Shown piece after piece: positions 27,638 through 37,195 of a stretch of 64,000 nt of DNA (position 1 is its first letter; every line of letters begins with the position of its first letter). The notes under the pieces are model-generated. The model saw only the letters and a list, made by a program, of their open reading frames with translations, searched no databases and was not told the origin of the DNA. A program made the position numbers and the translations under genes. Origin of the DNA: Verrucomicrobiia bacterium (lineage in GTDB: Bacteria; Verrucomicrobiota; Verrucomicrobiia; Limisphaerales; DSYF01); NCBI GenBank assembly GCA_035765895.1, contig DASTWL010000034.1, positions 113,045 to 177,044 of the forward strand. The letters are read 5' to 3'.

Positions 27638-29578
27638 CTAGAGCTTGAGGGGACGCTTCAGGCCGAGAGTGACGCCGAAGGAAAACGTCATGTTTGCATC
27701 GTCGGGTGTGACCTGCGGGGACAGGACGATGTTGGTGGAATTGAACAACGGACTGGCGCTCAACTCGGCTTGCAGGGCGAACGGAACCACCTCGCGGGCG
27801 ATTTTCACCCCGTTCATTTCCACATCGACCGAGCGACACACCAGTTCCACGGAGGATATCTCATTCGTATTGGCCACGGGGGCGCCACCCACTCCCGGCA
27901 TGCCTGGTTGCCCCATGCCGTCCGGCGTCATGCCCGGCTCCGCGCCCGGCATCCCGTTTGGATTCGGCGGAGGCGCAACTGGCACCTCGCCCGGCATGCG
28001 CCGCATGTAGCGGGCGGCCAGTTCAGGCGGCAAGCCCATCGGCAAGGCGGGCGTGGCCCCAGGAGGCGTAATCGTTCCCATTCCCGCCCCACCGAGACCG
28101 GCGGCGCCCAGGCTGGGCATGGATGTAAATTTTTCAATCCAGACGCCAGTGTCGGCCCCGAGCTTCTTCTGCGTGCTGTCTTCCACCCGCGCCAGGATGC
28201 GCCGTAATTCGGCCAGAACGTCCGCCCAATAATAACGGTCGTCGATCCACGTCGTCACCTGTGCCAGGTCATTCGTTGCCTTGTTCAGATCGGCATACGC
28301 AAGCTTGAACAGTTGTTCCCGCTGTTGCAGCGGCTGCACCTTCTCACTCAAGGTGGTGTATTCCCGCTCTTTGACGTCCGCCAGTTTGGAAAAGAGCCAG
28401 CCGGTGGCCGCAACCACCAGCACCAAACTGAGCACGGTCAAAATGAAATAGGGCTTTTTCTGATTAAAACTCTGCCAGCGCAAGGTGCTTTCCGGCATGA
28501 GATTCAACTCGACCGGACAGTTGGCCAGATTGCGCAGTCCCAAACCCACCACTTCGCCCATGCAATGCGCCACCCGGGCCAGTTCCTCCAAGTTGACTCC
28601 CGGATCGATCTGCAAATTGCGGAACGGGTTGAAATACTCCACCGGCACGTTGAGCTTCTCAGCGAAGAACTGCGCCGTGTAGGGCATGACGGACGCACCG
28701 CCCGACAAGAAAAGGCGCTGGGGCGCGGAACCGCCCTGCTGCCCGCGATAAAACTGCATCGTCTGATTGACCTGAATGTGCAGCCGCGTCATGAACTGGC
28801 GGGCAATCTTGGAAATGGCCGCCTGGTGTGGGTTCTCCGGCTCCTCGTAGGCGCCGCCCAAGCTCACAAATCCTTCGTCAATCTTGATCTGCTCCGCCTT
28901 GGGGAACGGGAGTTTTGACTCGTTGGCAAAATCCTGCGTGATGGAATTGGCGCCCAAATTGATGCTCCGGGCGTAAACTTTCCCTTTCTCGAAGAACAGC
29001 AAATTGCTGGTCTTGGCGCCAATGTCCAGGAGCATCGTGCAGTCGTCCAAGTCGCCATAATTGTAGCGAAATGCGTTGCACAGGGCGGCGGGTGAAACAT
29101 CGGTGATTTGCAGCGACAACCCGGCGGCTTCGGTGGCGTGAAACAGGCCTTCCACCACATCCGCCTTGATGGCGACGAGCAAGACCTCCAATTCGCCCGT
29201 CGGCGTGGCGCCCAGAATCTGGTAATCCCACACCACCTCGGCCAGCGGAAAGGGAACGTTTTGCTGGGCTTCGTATTGGATGATTTGGGTGACCTTGCTG
29301 GAATCGACCGGCGGGAGTTTGACGAACTTGGAGAAAACGTGGAAACCGGGGGCACAAACGTTGACGCTGTTGGCCTTGATTCCCCGCTCGGCGATGAGTT
29401 CCTGCAGGGCCTTTAGCACGACCGCCTCGCGCTTGGACTCCTGCGCGCCTTCGGCCCCAAGCGGCTTGATGCCAAACTGCAGCAGACGCAACACGCCGGC
29501 CTCATCCACCTCGAATTCGGCGAGCTTCAGGCTCCCAGCCCCGAAGTCGATGGCCAAAAAATTCTTTGTGTTCAACAT
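27638..29578 (-). CDS. PilM-like ATPase fused to a PilN-like membrane segment (Amuc_1101-like)
   Basis: 646 residues, where ordinary PilM has about 350. Residues 1-350 are an actin-fold PilM/FtsA-like domain: FLAIDFGAGSLKLAEF at the N terminus, LLDIGAKTSNLLFFEKGK near 185, and LFLSGGASVMPY near 290. A transmembrane helix follows (about 373-395), then a PilN-like coiled periplasmic region (DVLAELRRILARVEDS near 460), a Pro/Gly/Met-rich linker (about 500-575) and a final beta-rich domain. The polypeptide thus joins the cytoplasmic ring protein to its membrane anchor. It leads the pilus-like operon, after a 138-base gap that may hold its promoter. No major pilin or PilB/PilT ATPase is in the window. 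Confidence 0.85.
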   Translation of the reverse strand: MLNTKNFLAIDFGAGSLKLAEFEVDEAGVLRLLQFGIKPLGAEGAQESKREAVVLKALQELIAERGIKANSVNVCAPGFHVFSKFVKLPPVDSSKVTQIIQYEAQQNVPFPLAEVVWDYQILGATPTGELEVLLVAIKADVVEGLFHATEAAGLSLQITDVSPAALCNAFRYNYGDLDDCTMLLDIGAKTSNLLFFEKGKVYARSINLGANSITQDFANESKLPFPKAEQIKIDEGFVSLGGAYEEPENPHQAAISKIARQFMTRLHIQVNQTMQFYRGQQGGSAPQRLFLSGGASVMPYTAQFFAEKLNVPVEYFNPFRNLQIDPGVNLEELARVAHCMGEVVGLGLRNLANCPVELNLMPESTLRWQSFNQKKPYFILTVLSLVLVVAATGWLFSKLADVKEREYTTLSEKVQPLQQREQLFKLAYADLNKATNDLAQVTTWIDDRYYWADVLAELRRILARVEDSTQKKLGADTGVWIEKFTSMPSLGAAGLGGAGMGTITPPGATPALPMGLPPELAARYMRRMPGEVPVAPPPNPNGMPGAEPGMTPDGMGQPGMPGVGGAPVANTNEISSVELVCRSVDVEMNGVKIAREVVPFALQAELSASPLFNSTNIVLSPQVTPDDANMTFSFGVTLGLKRPLKL

Positions 29579-29716
29579 CTGCGTCGCCGTCCAAATTAGA
29601 GTTTAACCGGGCCTGATAATTTGCGCTGTGACACCAGCTTGTTTCCGCAATTTTGCTCCGGCGGTCAAACAGAAAATCCCCGCCTCACAACCTCCGGGCT
29701 GGCAAAACACCACCGC

Positions 29717-30685
29717 TCAGACGCGGGAACGAAAGTATTCAATGGTCTTTTTCAACCCCTCAGCAAGCGGCACCTGCGGTTCCCACTTCAACAAGGTGCG
29801 CGCCTTGGTGATGTCCGGCCGGCGCTGCTTGGGATCATCCTGCGGCAACGGTTTGAAGGTGAGCCGGCTCCTGGATCCGGTAGCCCGGATGATTTCGCGC
29901 GCAAACTCCACCATCGTCAGTTCGTGCGGGTTCCCGATGTTCACCGGCAGGGCGTAGGCGGACATCATCAGACGATAAATCCCCTCGATGAGATCGGCGA
30001 CGTAGCAAAAACTGCGTGTTTGTTTGCCGTCGCCAAATATCGTGATGGGTTTGTTCGTCAATGCCTGGCTGACGAAGGCCGGCACCACGCGACCATCGCG
30101 CAAGCGCATGCGCGGTCCATAGGTGTTGAAGATGCGCACAATTCGCGTCGGCACGCCGTGCTCCCGGTGATAGGCCATGGTCATCGCCTCGGCAAACCGC
30201 TTGGCTTCATCATAACAGCCGCGCGGGCCGATGGTGTTCACATTGCCCCAATATTCCTCCCGCTGCGGGTGCACTAGCGGGTCGCCGTAGATTTCAGACG
30301 TGGACGCAATGAGAAAACGAGCGCCCTTGTGTTTGGCCAGGCCAAGCGCCTTGTGCGTGCCCAAAGAACCCACCTTCAGGGTCTGAATCGGGAGTTCGAG
30401 ATAGTCAATCGGACTGGCCGGCGAGGCAAAATGCCAAACGTAATCCACCGGCCCGTCGAGAAAGATAAATTCGGTGACATCCTGCTGAAGAAACCGAAAA
30501 TTGGGATTGCCCGCCAGATGGGCGATATTGTCCACCGTGCCGGTAACAAAGTTGTCGATTCCGATCACCTTGTGGCCACGGGCGATCAAAAGGTCGGTCA
30601 AGTGCGACCCGAGGAAACCAGCGGCGCCAGTCACCACGGAAACGGGTTGCGATTTCGCCCGACGAATTCTCTTCGGCTGAGTCAT
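29717..30685 (-). CDS. UDP-glucuronate decarboxylase (UDP-xylose synthase type)
   Basis: 322 residues, a typical length for bacterial Uxs. It is an extended short-chain dehydrogenase/reductase with the NAD-binding GAAGFLGSH motif (residues 20-28) and the catalytic pair Y158 and K162 in YDEAKR. Family-specific blocks are also present: [37 protein letters not shown] and [16 protein letters not shown]. The expected reaction is UDP-glucuronate to UDP-xylose plus CO2, supplying pentose for the neighbouring glycan pathway. It lies 40 bases downstream of the sugar-transferase gene on the same strand. Confusion with a plain 4-epimerase is unlikely because the [10 protein letters not shown] block is characteristic of decarboxylases. 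Confidence 0.9.
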   Translation of the reverse strand: MTQPKRIRRAKSQPVSVVTGAAGFLGSHLTDLLIARGHKVIGIDNFVTGTVDNIAHLAGNPNFRFLQQDVTEFIFLDGPVDYVWHFASPASPIDYLELPIQTLKVGSLGTHKALGLAKHKGARFLIASTSEIYGDPLVHPQREEYWGNVNTIGPRGCYDEAKRFAEAMTMAYHREHGVPTRIVRIFNTYGPRMRLRDGRVVPAFVSQALTNKPITIFGDGKQTRSFCYVADLIEGIYRLMMSAYALPVNIGNPHELTMVEFAREIIRATGSRSRLTFKPLPQDDPKQRRPDITKARTLLKWEPQVPLAEGLKKTIEYFRSRV

Positions 30686-30725
30686 GTGGGTAATGGGTTG
30701 GGTTGTCTGAAATCCTATGGAAGCT

Positions 30726-32117
30726 TCACTTGGCGCCCGCTCCCAGCAGGACGACCGGAATGGTGCGCGCCAAAATCTTCAAATCCAGCCAGAGGGACCA
30801 GTTGTCGATGTATTCCAAGTCGAGCCGCACCCAGTCGCGAAAGTCTTTAACGTTGTTGCGGCCGCTGACCTGCCACAAACACGTCAGCCCCGGTTTCACG
30901 CTAAGACGGCGTCGATGCGACATGTCGTCGAACCGCGCCACCTCGTCCACCGGCAACGGACGTGGACCCACCAGGCTCATCTCGCCGCGCAAAACATTGA
31001 AGAGCTGGGGAAACTCATCGATGCTGAATTTGCGGAGCCAGCGACCCAACGGAGTGATGCGTGGGTCATTGGTAACCTTGAAAACGGGCCCGGTCATTTC
31101 GTTGAGCTGCGCCAGCTCCTGCTTCAATTGCTCGGCATTCGTAACCATCGTGCGGAATTTATACATGGTGAACGGCCGCCCATTCAGGCCCGCCCGCTCC
31201 TGCCGGAAGAAGACCGGCCCGCGCGAGGTCAATTTGATCAGAAGGGGAACCCCGAGCATGATCGGGGAACTCACGAGCAGGAGCAGCAACGCGCCGAGAA
31301 AGTCGAGCAATTGCTTGCCGACCCCCTGCCACGAGGCCTCCGGCGTGGTGCGAAACACCAAAACTGGCCGGCCGTAAAATTCGTCGAAGGTCGGCCGGGA
31401 AATCTGGGTTTTGAAGAAATCCGCCACCAGCCACGCTTCGACGCCCTCCAGTTCACACACCCGCACGAACTCCTCCACCCGGTCAAACAAAGTATGTCGG
31501 GCGCTGACCAGAACACCGTTGATGGCGTATTTATGGAGCATTTGCACGAGTTGCTCGGGCGACGTCTGATCCAGTTCGAGCACGGCCATAACGTCCACCT
31601 CCTCATCCCGGTGCGATGCCAGTTGGCGGCGCATCTTCTCCGTTTCCTCCGGCGTGCCGGCCAGCAGGAAGCGTGGTCGCAAACGGGCCACCCCAAGCCG
31701 GCTTCGGTAAAGCGCACGCAAAACCTCCTCCTTGAGCAGGACCAGGGCAAAGGCAATGGCTGGAAACAAACCAACCACCACACGGGCAAACGTAATGTGC
31801 AGCAGCGAGAGCGACAGAATCAGCAACCCCGTGGTCACCGCGCTGGCCCGCAACAGCGGCAGCACCACAGCCCGACGCGGCGATACCAAAGGTCGGTTAT
31901 AGAACCCCTGCCATTCGAGGATCATGGGTGCTGCAGGAACCAAGAAGAGGAAAATCCAAAACAACCCTTCGTCTGGCGGGGCGGGATCCAATCGCAGCCT
32001 CTCAATAACATTTGGGTTTGCGCGCACCGTCGACGCCACCCAAAAGCCGGCCGCAAAGAGACACGCATCCATCAACTGATGGATTTGCATGCGAATAAGG
32101 CGATGCCGACGGAGCAT
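30726..32117 (-). CDS. Undecaprenyl-phosphate sugar phosphotransferase (initiating glycosyltransferase)
   Basis: 463 residues. The N-terminal half has about four transmembrane helices (residues 10-130) and a CoA-binding-like Rossmann domain (about 135-260). The C-terminal half is the bacterial sugar-transferase domain (WbaP/EpsL type), with a membrane re-entrant segment (about 270-295) and the conserved blocks [26 protein letters not shown]-like [29 protein letters not shown] and LVGPRPLP. It should transfer a sugar phosphate to undecaprenyl phosphate and so start assembly of the repeat unit. It lies between the EpsI-like gene and the UDP-glucuronate decarboxylase, which supports a role in the same exopolysaccharide. 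Confidence 0.92.
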   Translation of the reverse strand: MLRRHRLIRMQIHQLMDACLFAAGFWVASTVRANPNVIERLRLDPAPPDEGLFWIFLFLVPAAPMILEWQGFYNRPLVSPRRAVVLPLLRASAVTTGLLILSLSLLHITFARVVVGLFPAIAFALVLLKEEVLRALYRSRLGVARLRPRFLLAGTPEETEKMRRQLASHRDEEVDVMAVLELDQTSPEQLVQMLHKYAINGVLVSARHTLFDRVEEFVRVCELEGVEAWLVADFFKTQISRPTFDEFYGRPVLVFRTTPEASWQGVGKQLLDFLGALLLLLVSSPIMLGVPLLIKLTSRGPVFFRQERAGLNGRPFTMYKFRTMVTNAEQLKQELAQLNEMTGPVFKVTNDPRITPLGRWLRKFSIDEFPQLFNVLRGEMSLVGPRPLPVDEVARFDDMSHRRRLSVKPGLTCLWQVSGRNNVKDFRDWVRLDLEYIDNWSLWLDLKILARTIPVVLLGAGAK

Positions 32118-32194
32118 GGATGCGCAACCCTTTCGGGAGAGTTATGCTAGCAACCGCCGGCCGCAACGCAACCCGGGCCAACTACCAAGGTTCA

Positions 32195-32944
32195 TCATCG
32201 CGCGTCCGCCACGGTTGGGGCGGGTGTGGGCCAGGCGGTCTGAAACTGTGGCACGGTCACCTTCATTAGCTTTTTGATGCGTGCAAAAGCTTCATCTTCC
32301 TGGCCAGGCAGGCAGGGCAAAAAATACGAAATATAAGCCCAACGCTGCAGCTCGCCGGTTTTGACCAGTTCCTCCGTCATCCACCACATGCGCTTCCAAT
32401 GTTCGGCCGTGACGGCGTCGTGCGCCACGAACCAGTAAACATAGATGCCCGAGTAATTGACTTTCCGTCCATTCTCCTCGCGCGTCAACGTGGCCACCAG
32501 CTTCATCACCGGCAGGTCCATCGGCTTGGGATGATCCAAGTGCACCGTGGTCAGTGCGCTTCGTGAGTCGTCGATGTTCCAACCGGCGCCCGGCAGGCAA
32601 AACTGCGGCTTGTGAATGCTGGTCCGGTCCGTGCCCATCAAAACCGTCGTGGCCATGATCGGCGGGCCGTCCGGTTGCGTGGGATCGCGATAATAAACCT
32701 GGCCGAAGCTGGTGTCCGCCGGAAGCGCATCCACAACCGTTTTGTCCATTTCGCGCGCCTCCGCCTGGTAACCGGGCACGTTGGTAGGCATCTCGATCTG
32801 CAACCGCGCACTGCCCGGAATGGGTGCCGTTTTGACACCGGGCAAACCGAGCCGCTGCTTTTCCTTGAATTGCCTCAAGGCCACAGCGCTGGCCGCAATC
32901 AACAGCAGCCCAACTGCCAGCAGGATGGCTTCACGCCGTTTCAC
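32195..32944 (-). CDS. EpsI-like exosortase-associated protein
   Basis: 249 residues. One N-terminal hydrophobic segment (about 5-22) is followed by an extracytoplasmic domain carrying the family motif HKPQFCLPGAGW (near residue 113) and the later VNYSGIYVYWFVA block. EpsI-family (DUF3485) proteins are encoded beside or fused to exosortases and are needed in exopolysaccharide systems, though their activity is unknown. The start overlaps the exosortase stop by four bases (32941-32944), so the two are translationally coupled. It is followed by the initiating sugar transferase after 77 bases. Confidence 0.88.
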   Translation of the reverse strand: MKRREAILLAVGLLLIAASAVALRQFKEKQRLGLPGVKTAPIPGSARLQIEMPTNVPGYQAEAREMDKTVVDALPADTSFGQVYYRDPTQPDGPPIMATTVLMGTDRTSIHKPQFCLPGAGWNIDDSRSALTTVHLDHPKPMDLPVMKLVATLTREENGRKVNYSGIYVYWFVAHDAVTAEHWKRMWWMTEELVKTGELQRWAYISYFLPCLPGQEDEAFARIKKLMKVTVPQFQTAWPTPAPTVADAR

Positions 32945-33921
32945 GCCGCAGCCTCCTGTGAGGACTTTTTCCGGGCAGACGAATCCAGCCGGCGCCCGAG
33001 ATACACCAAACCGACGATCACAGGGACATACGGCAACAGGCTGACCACCATGTTCTCATGCACCCAATCTCCGGCGCTTTTCCCGAACAAATCTGCCGTC
33101 AAAACGATCAACAAGAGGCGAACGGCGTTGCCAAAAACGGCCAGTGGAAAGGAGGCCAGCAACATCGCCATCCAACGCCATGAGGCCCGGAACAGTGCAT
33201 AGCCATAGACTGTGGCCAGAAAAAAGATTGCGGTCAGACTCCGCAGCCCGCTGCAGGCCGGAGCCACGTCATATTGATACGTCTGGGAGGCATCAAACAG
33301 CCCCGTGCCCACCCGGATCACATCCAGTCCCAGTAGATAATGAGAGACAAACTCAACGATCACGGTCACCAACATCCGCAACGGAAAGGTCACCACCGTG
33401 TCCACCCCCTGCAACGGCACCATGAACAGGAACAAAAAAAAGGGAAAAAAACTGGCCCGCAACCAGCGAGGTCCCCACGCTAGCCCCATCATGCCATAAA
33501 CTCCGACAAAAAAAGCGATGATTGAAAGGCGGGGTTGTTGAACGAGGTAACCAACACCATGCATGAATAGAGCAACCACCACCAAGCCCAAACCCGGAGG
33601 CCACGTTTCTTTCTCCACCGTTAGCAGATCCCGGCGCTTCAGCCAGAACAGCGCCAATACCAAAAAGGGAGATAACAGGCCTGGCCCCTGCTCCGTTTGG
33701 ACATTGGTGTGCACATTGATGGTCCACACCCAACCAAACAACGACGGGGTATCCACATAGCCAAACGTGCCATTGCCCAAAACCTGAAACAACATCACCC
33801 ATGCGCCCAATAAACCGAAAAACAACCCCTTGTTTGGCAAAGCTCCCCAACACGACATGCACTCAACCCAAATGGACTCGACCACCCCGTCACGAACAAT
33901 GGCATCAGTTGCGGCTTGCAT
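32941..33921 (-). CDS. Exosortase (membrane cysteine transpeptidase-like)
   Basis: 326 residues from the ATG at 33921; a GTG at 33936 is possible. There are about eight transmembrane helices. The exosortase catalytic triad is visible: C223 in PACSGLRS, R268 in NAVRLL and H288 in DWVHEN. Exosortases process PEP-CTERM-type C-terminal sorting signals on exported proteins, typically in species with matching exopolysaccharide loci. The EpsI-like partner follows with an ATGA-type overlap. No protein completed in this window ends in a PEP-type signal (Pro-Glu-Pro, helix, basic tail), so its substrates are presumably encoded elsewhere. The subtype is not assigned. Confidence 0.9.
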   Translation of the reverse strand: MQAATDAIVRDGVVESIWVECMSCWGALPNKGLFFGLLGAWVMLFQVLGNGTFGYVDTPSLFGWVWTINVHTNVQTEQGPGLLSPFLVLALFWLKRRDLLTVEKETWPPGLGLVVVALFMHGVGYLVQQPRLSIIAFFVGVYGMMGLAWGPRWLRASFFPFFLFLFMVPLQGVDTVVTFPLRMLVTVIVEFVSHYLLGLDVIRVGTGLFDASQTYQYDVAPACSGLRSLTAIFFLATVYGYALFRASWRWMAMLLASFPLAVFGNAVRLLLIVLTADLFGKSAGDWVHENMVVSLLPYVPVIVGLVYLGRRLDSSARKKSSQEAAA

Positions 33922-34133
33922 TCGAGTTTGCACCACTAGCTCATTGACCAGCGGGTCTCAATGAAATTCAGTTTTTTGTTTATGCCGCACCCCCAATGCC
34001 GCCGCCCCAGACCATGCCAATGCAATGTTTGAGAACGGGTGACCCACTCGCCACCGATCAAAACTCGCTCAAATAATGAGCATGGAATCGGGACGCCTCC
34101 TTCTATAGCCTTAGCGCGAACTTTAGCCACAGT

Positions 34134-35153
34134 ATGAGGCAGGAGCCAGAGGCACCCATAGGTGAACAAACCGCAAAAATGCAACGGCGATTGTCCATCG
34201 TAATACCGGTTTATCAAAACGAACTCAACCTGCCTGACTGTCACGCAGCTGTCAGTGCGGTGCTGGAGTCCTTGCCGCCGGACGTGACAGCCGATCTTGT
34301 TTTCGTTAACGACGGCTCCACTGATAATTCCTGCGCCGAACTCATTAAGATTCAGTCCCAGAGCAAATACCCGGTCACCATCGTAGATTTGTGGCGCAAT
34401 TTTGGACAGGTGGCGGCCTTGTTCGCCGGCTATCGCACGGCGCACGGTGAGGCAGTGGTCACCATGTCGGCCGACCTGCAAGATCCGCCCGAACTGATTC
34501 TTGAAATGGTCAAAGCTTGGCTGAGCGGCGAGAAACTGGTGTTAGCCGTGCGAGCCGGCCGGGAAGAGGGTTGGTTTCGGAAATGGACCTCATGGGCATT
34601 TTACAGTGCGATGCGCAAGCTTGCGATCGGCACGATGCCCATTGGAGGTTTCGACTATTTCCTGATGGATCGCCAGCTGCTGGACACTGTCCTATCGGTC
34701 AACGAACGGAATGTTTTCCTCCAAGGTCAGGTGCTTTGGCCGGGCACCAAGCCGTTCCTAATCCCGTATTTGCGCCGGCAACGCCTCAAAGGCAAAAGCC
34801 AATGGAAGCTCGCCCGAAAAATCAGCTATTTTTTGGATGGCTTCACAGCTTATACGGCGTTCCCTTTGCGACTGGCAGCTTGGGCAGGCGCAGGCTTTTG
34901 TGTGCTGGCCTGCATCGCTTCAGTGCTGCTGGTATTTCAACGTGTCTTCTATGGCACTGCCATCGCAGGGTGGACGTCCTTGATGATCGTAATTCTTCTG
35001 GTCGGTGGCATACAAATGCTCACCATTGGAATTCTGGGAGAATACTTATGGCGGAATTTGGAGCAGACACGCATCCGCCCACTGTATCTCGTCCGAGAAG
35101 TTCACACTCCACCCAAGGCCCGCCAGTCCGTCACAAACGGGGACAGCCGATGA
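34134..35153 (+). CDS. GT2 glycosyltransferase, dolichol/undecaprenyl-phosphate sugar synthase type
   Basis: 339 residues from 34134; an ATG at 34179, directly before RLSIVIPVYQNE, is an equally good start. The GT-A domain has VIPVYQNELNL, FVNDGSTDNS and MSADLQDPPELI, the metal-binding DLQD motif of polyprenyl-phosphate mannose/glucose synthases and ArnC/GtrB. Two C-terminal transmembrane helices (about 235-255 and 270-295) complete this family's layout. It should load an activated sugar on undecaprenyl phosphate at the inner membrane. Its stop overlaps the start of the acetyltransferase gene by ATGA. A GT39-like enzyme that could use the lipid-linked sugar is encoded at 37196-38716. Confidence 0.88.
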   Translation: MRQEPEAPIGEQTAKMQRRLSIVIPVYQNELNLPDCHAAVSAVLESLPPDVTADLVFVNDGSTDNSCAELIKIQSQSKYPVTIVDLWRNFGQVAALFAGYRTAHGEAVVTMSADLQDPPELILEMVKAWLSGEKLVLAVRAGREEGWFRKWTSWAFYSAMRKLAIGTMPIGGFDYFLMDRQLLDTVLSVNERNVFLQGQVLWPGTKPFLIPYLRRQRLKGKSQWKLARKISYFLDGFTAYTAFPLRLAAWAGAGFCVLACIASVLLVFQRVFYGTAIAGWTSLMIVILLVGGIQMLTIGILGEYLWRNLEQTRIRPLYLVREVHTPPKARQSVTNGDSR

Positions 35154-35806
35154 AATCAAGAGTCAAACTCATAGTCTGGGGAGCCGGTGGGCATGCCGCC
35201 GTTGTGGCGGACATCATCCAAAGAGGCACAAATCATCAGCTGGCTGGTTTCATCGACGACATCAATCCAACACGCAAGGGACAACCCTTCGGCGGCGGAA
35301 CAATTCTCGGTGGACAAGCCGAACTGGTAAAACTTCACGCCGCCGGCGTGAAGCATCTGCATGTCGCCATCGGCAACAATGCGGCACGCATCAAAGCGGC
35401 CGCCCGCGCCAAAGAACTGGGTTTTTCGCTGGTCACCATTATCAGCCCTTCCGCCGACGTGGCCGTCAACGTGCAAATTGGCGCGGGAACTTTTGTCGCT
35501 CCAGGCGCGGTCGTCACGCCCGGTGTTTGCATTGGCGAATGCGTCATTATCAACACCAGCGCCAGCGTCGATCATCATTGCACAATTGCCGACGGCGCTC
35601 ATATCTGTCCGGGCGTTCATCTGGCGGGCGGCGTGTCTGTGGGCAACGGGGCGTGGGTTGGCATCGGCGCCACGGTGATTGAAAACATCCGGATTGGTTC
35701 AGGCGCGACTGTTGGAGCTGGTGCGGTGGTGGTGCGAGACATTCCTGAAAACACTTTGGCTTACGGCGTGCCCGCACGGCTGGTGCGCCGGATGGATGGG
35801 GCATGA
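35150..35806 (+). CDS. PglD/NeuD-type sugar acetyltransferase
   Basis: 218 residues. The start is the ATG at 35150, which overlaps the previous TGA; longer frames upstream merely run through the GT2 gene. The N-terminal Rossmann-like half begins LIVWGAGGHAAVVADII, the sugar-binding fold of this family. The C-terminal half (about 95-210) is a left-handed beta-helix of hexapeptide repeats (VNVQIGAGTFVAPGAVVTPG, then IGSGATVGAGAVVV), with H144 or H145 of VDHHCTI as the likely catalytic base. PglD enzymes N-acetylate UDP-4-amino-sugars using acetyl-CoA. The overlap with the aminotransferase gene supports that route here. Confidence 0.9.
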   Translation: MKSRVKLIVWGAGGHAAVVADIIQRGTNHQLAGFIDDINPTRKGQPFGGGTILGGQAELVKLHAAGVKHLHVAIGNNAARIKAAARAKELGFSLVTIISPSADVAVNVQIGAGTFVAPGAVVTPGVCIGECVIINTSASVDHHCTIADGAHICPGVHLAGGVSVGNGAWVGIGATVIENIRIGSGATVGAGAVVVRDIPENTLAYGVPARLVRRMDGA

Positions 35807-37038
35807 TGAAAAACAATTCGCTCGCAAAATTGGCGGTAGCCGGCGGCAAGCCGGCTTTTGCAGAGAAACTCCATGTCGGCCGCCCCAACTTGGGCGATCG
35901 GGCACAGTTGCTGCAACGGCTCAATGACATTCTCGATCGCCGCTGGTTGACCAATTCCGGCTGCTATTTGCGGGAATTTGAGCGCCAAGTCGCCACCTTG
36001 ACCCGCACCAGACATTGTGTCGCCATGTGCAATGGTGAGAGCGCACTCCAAATCGCCATCCGCGCACTGGGCCTGAAAGGTGAAGTCATTGTTCCAGCCT
36101 TCACATTCGTTGCCACCGCACACGCGCTACAGTGGCAGGGCATCACACCCGTTTTCGCCGACGTTGACCCGGTCACCCACCTGATTGACCCTGCGAGCGT
36201 CGAACGTTTGATATCGGAGCGGACCACCGCAATTCTTGGAGTCCATCTCTGGGGCCAGCCCTGCCCCGTCCGGACATTGGAAAAGCTGGCCCAAACGCAC
36301 CGTTTAAAGCTCTTCTTTGATGCCGCGCATGCCTTCGGTTGCAGCAATGAAGATGGAACCGTCGGCGGTTTTGGAGACGCTGAAGTGTTTAGTTTTCACG
36401 CCACAAAATTCGTAAACAGTCTCGAAGGAGGCGCTCTCGTCACCAACCATGACGACCTGGCCCAAGTGGCACGAATGATGATCAATTTTGGCTTTGTCGG
36501 GTTTGACGACGTCCAGCATGTCGGGATGAATGCGAAGCTGAACGAGTTCAGCGCCGCAATGGGGCTGACCTCGTTGGAGTCCATGGACAGGTTCATCGCA
36601 CGCAATCAGCAGAACCACCGTTTATATCGAGAGCTGCTCGGAGATGTTCCGGGAATTCGCGTGCTTGAATACCCATTGGCTGCAAGATTGAATTATCAAT
36701 ATGTGGTCATTGATGCAGATCCCCAGGCGTGTCCCATTTCACGAGACCGATTGCTGGACGTGCTGTGGGCGGAAAACGTGATTGCCCGCCGTTACTTCTA
36801 TCCCGGAGTCCACCGCATGGAACCCTACCGGACACTCTTTCCCGACGCCGCCGCGGCTTTGCCGAACACCGAACGCGTCAGTGCCGGAGTGCTGGTGCTG
36901 CCGACTGGTGAAAGCATGACCGCAAATGAAATTGAGCAGGTGTGTGAAATCATCCGCCTGTCCGTTCATCATGGCAGCGAACTGATGCGTATCTTGGAGG
37001 ATTCGCCTCGCCGAATTCATAAGGAAATTGGCCGATAG
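35803..37038 (+). CDS. DegT/DnrJ/EryC1/StrS-family sugar aminotransferase
   Basis: 411 residues, PLP-dependent. Visible marks are AMCNGESALQIAIRAL near 75 (cofactor phosphate contact), FFDAAHAFG near 175 (Asp contacting the pyridine nitrogen) and the Schiff-base lysine K202 in FHATKFVNSLEGG. These enzymes transfer an amino group from glutamate to a keto-sugar nucleotide. The start ATG overlaps the stop of the acetyltransferase gene (35803-35806), so the two steps are probably coupled (amination, then acetylation). The dehydratase that would provide the keto-sugar is not in the window. Substrate (PglE-, perosamine- or other type) cannot be decided by eye. Confidence 0.88.
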   Translation: MMKNNSLAKLAVAGGKPAFAEKLHVGRPNLGDRAQLLQRLNDILDRRWLTNSGCYLREFERQVATLTRTRHCVAMCNGESALQIAIRALGLKGEVIVPAFTFVATAHALQWQGITPVFADVDPVTHLIDPASVERLISERTTAILGVHLWGQPCPVRTLEKLAQTHRLKLFFDAAHAFGCSNEDGTVGGFGDAEVFSFHATKFVNSLEGGALVTNHDDLAQVARMMINFGFVGFDDVQHVGMNAKLNEFSAAMGLTSLESMDRFIARNQQNHRLYRELLGDVPGIRVLEYPLAARLNYQYVVIDADPQACPISRDRLLDVLWAENVIARRYFYPGVHRMEPYRTLFPDAAAALPNTERVSAGVLVLPTGESMTANEIEQVCEIIRLSVHHGSELMRILEDSPRRIHKEIGR

Positions 37039-37195
37039 CTATTGAAAGAGAATCGCATTCTGGAGTGTTTTGCTGGGCAAATCCGAGCTTCCCCATGGAA
37101 TACGGCTTGGAATTAACATCGCGAACGGCTTATGAACCGCTCAAATACCGAACCCCGCGTGCCAGAGAAATAATGAACGCCACGATTTCACCGTT

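Noticed and set aside
29579..29716. A possible promoter ahead of the pilus-like operon (a TTGACC-like box)
   Set aside because: No -10 element with acceptable match lies at 16-18 bases from it, so it was not listed as a promoter.
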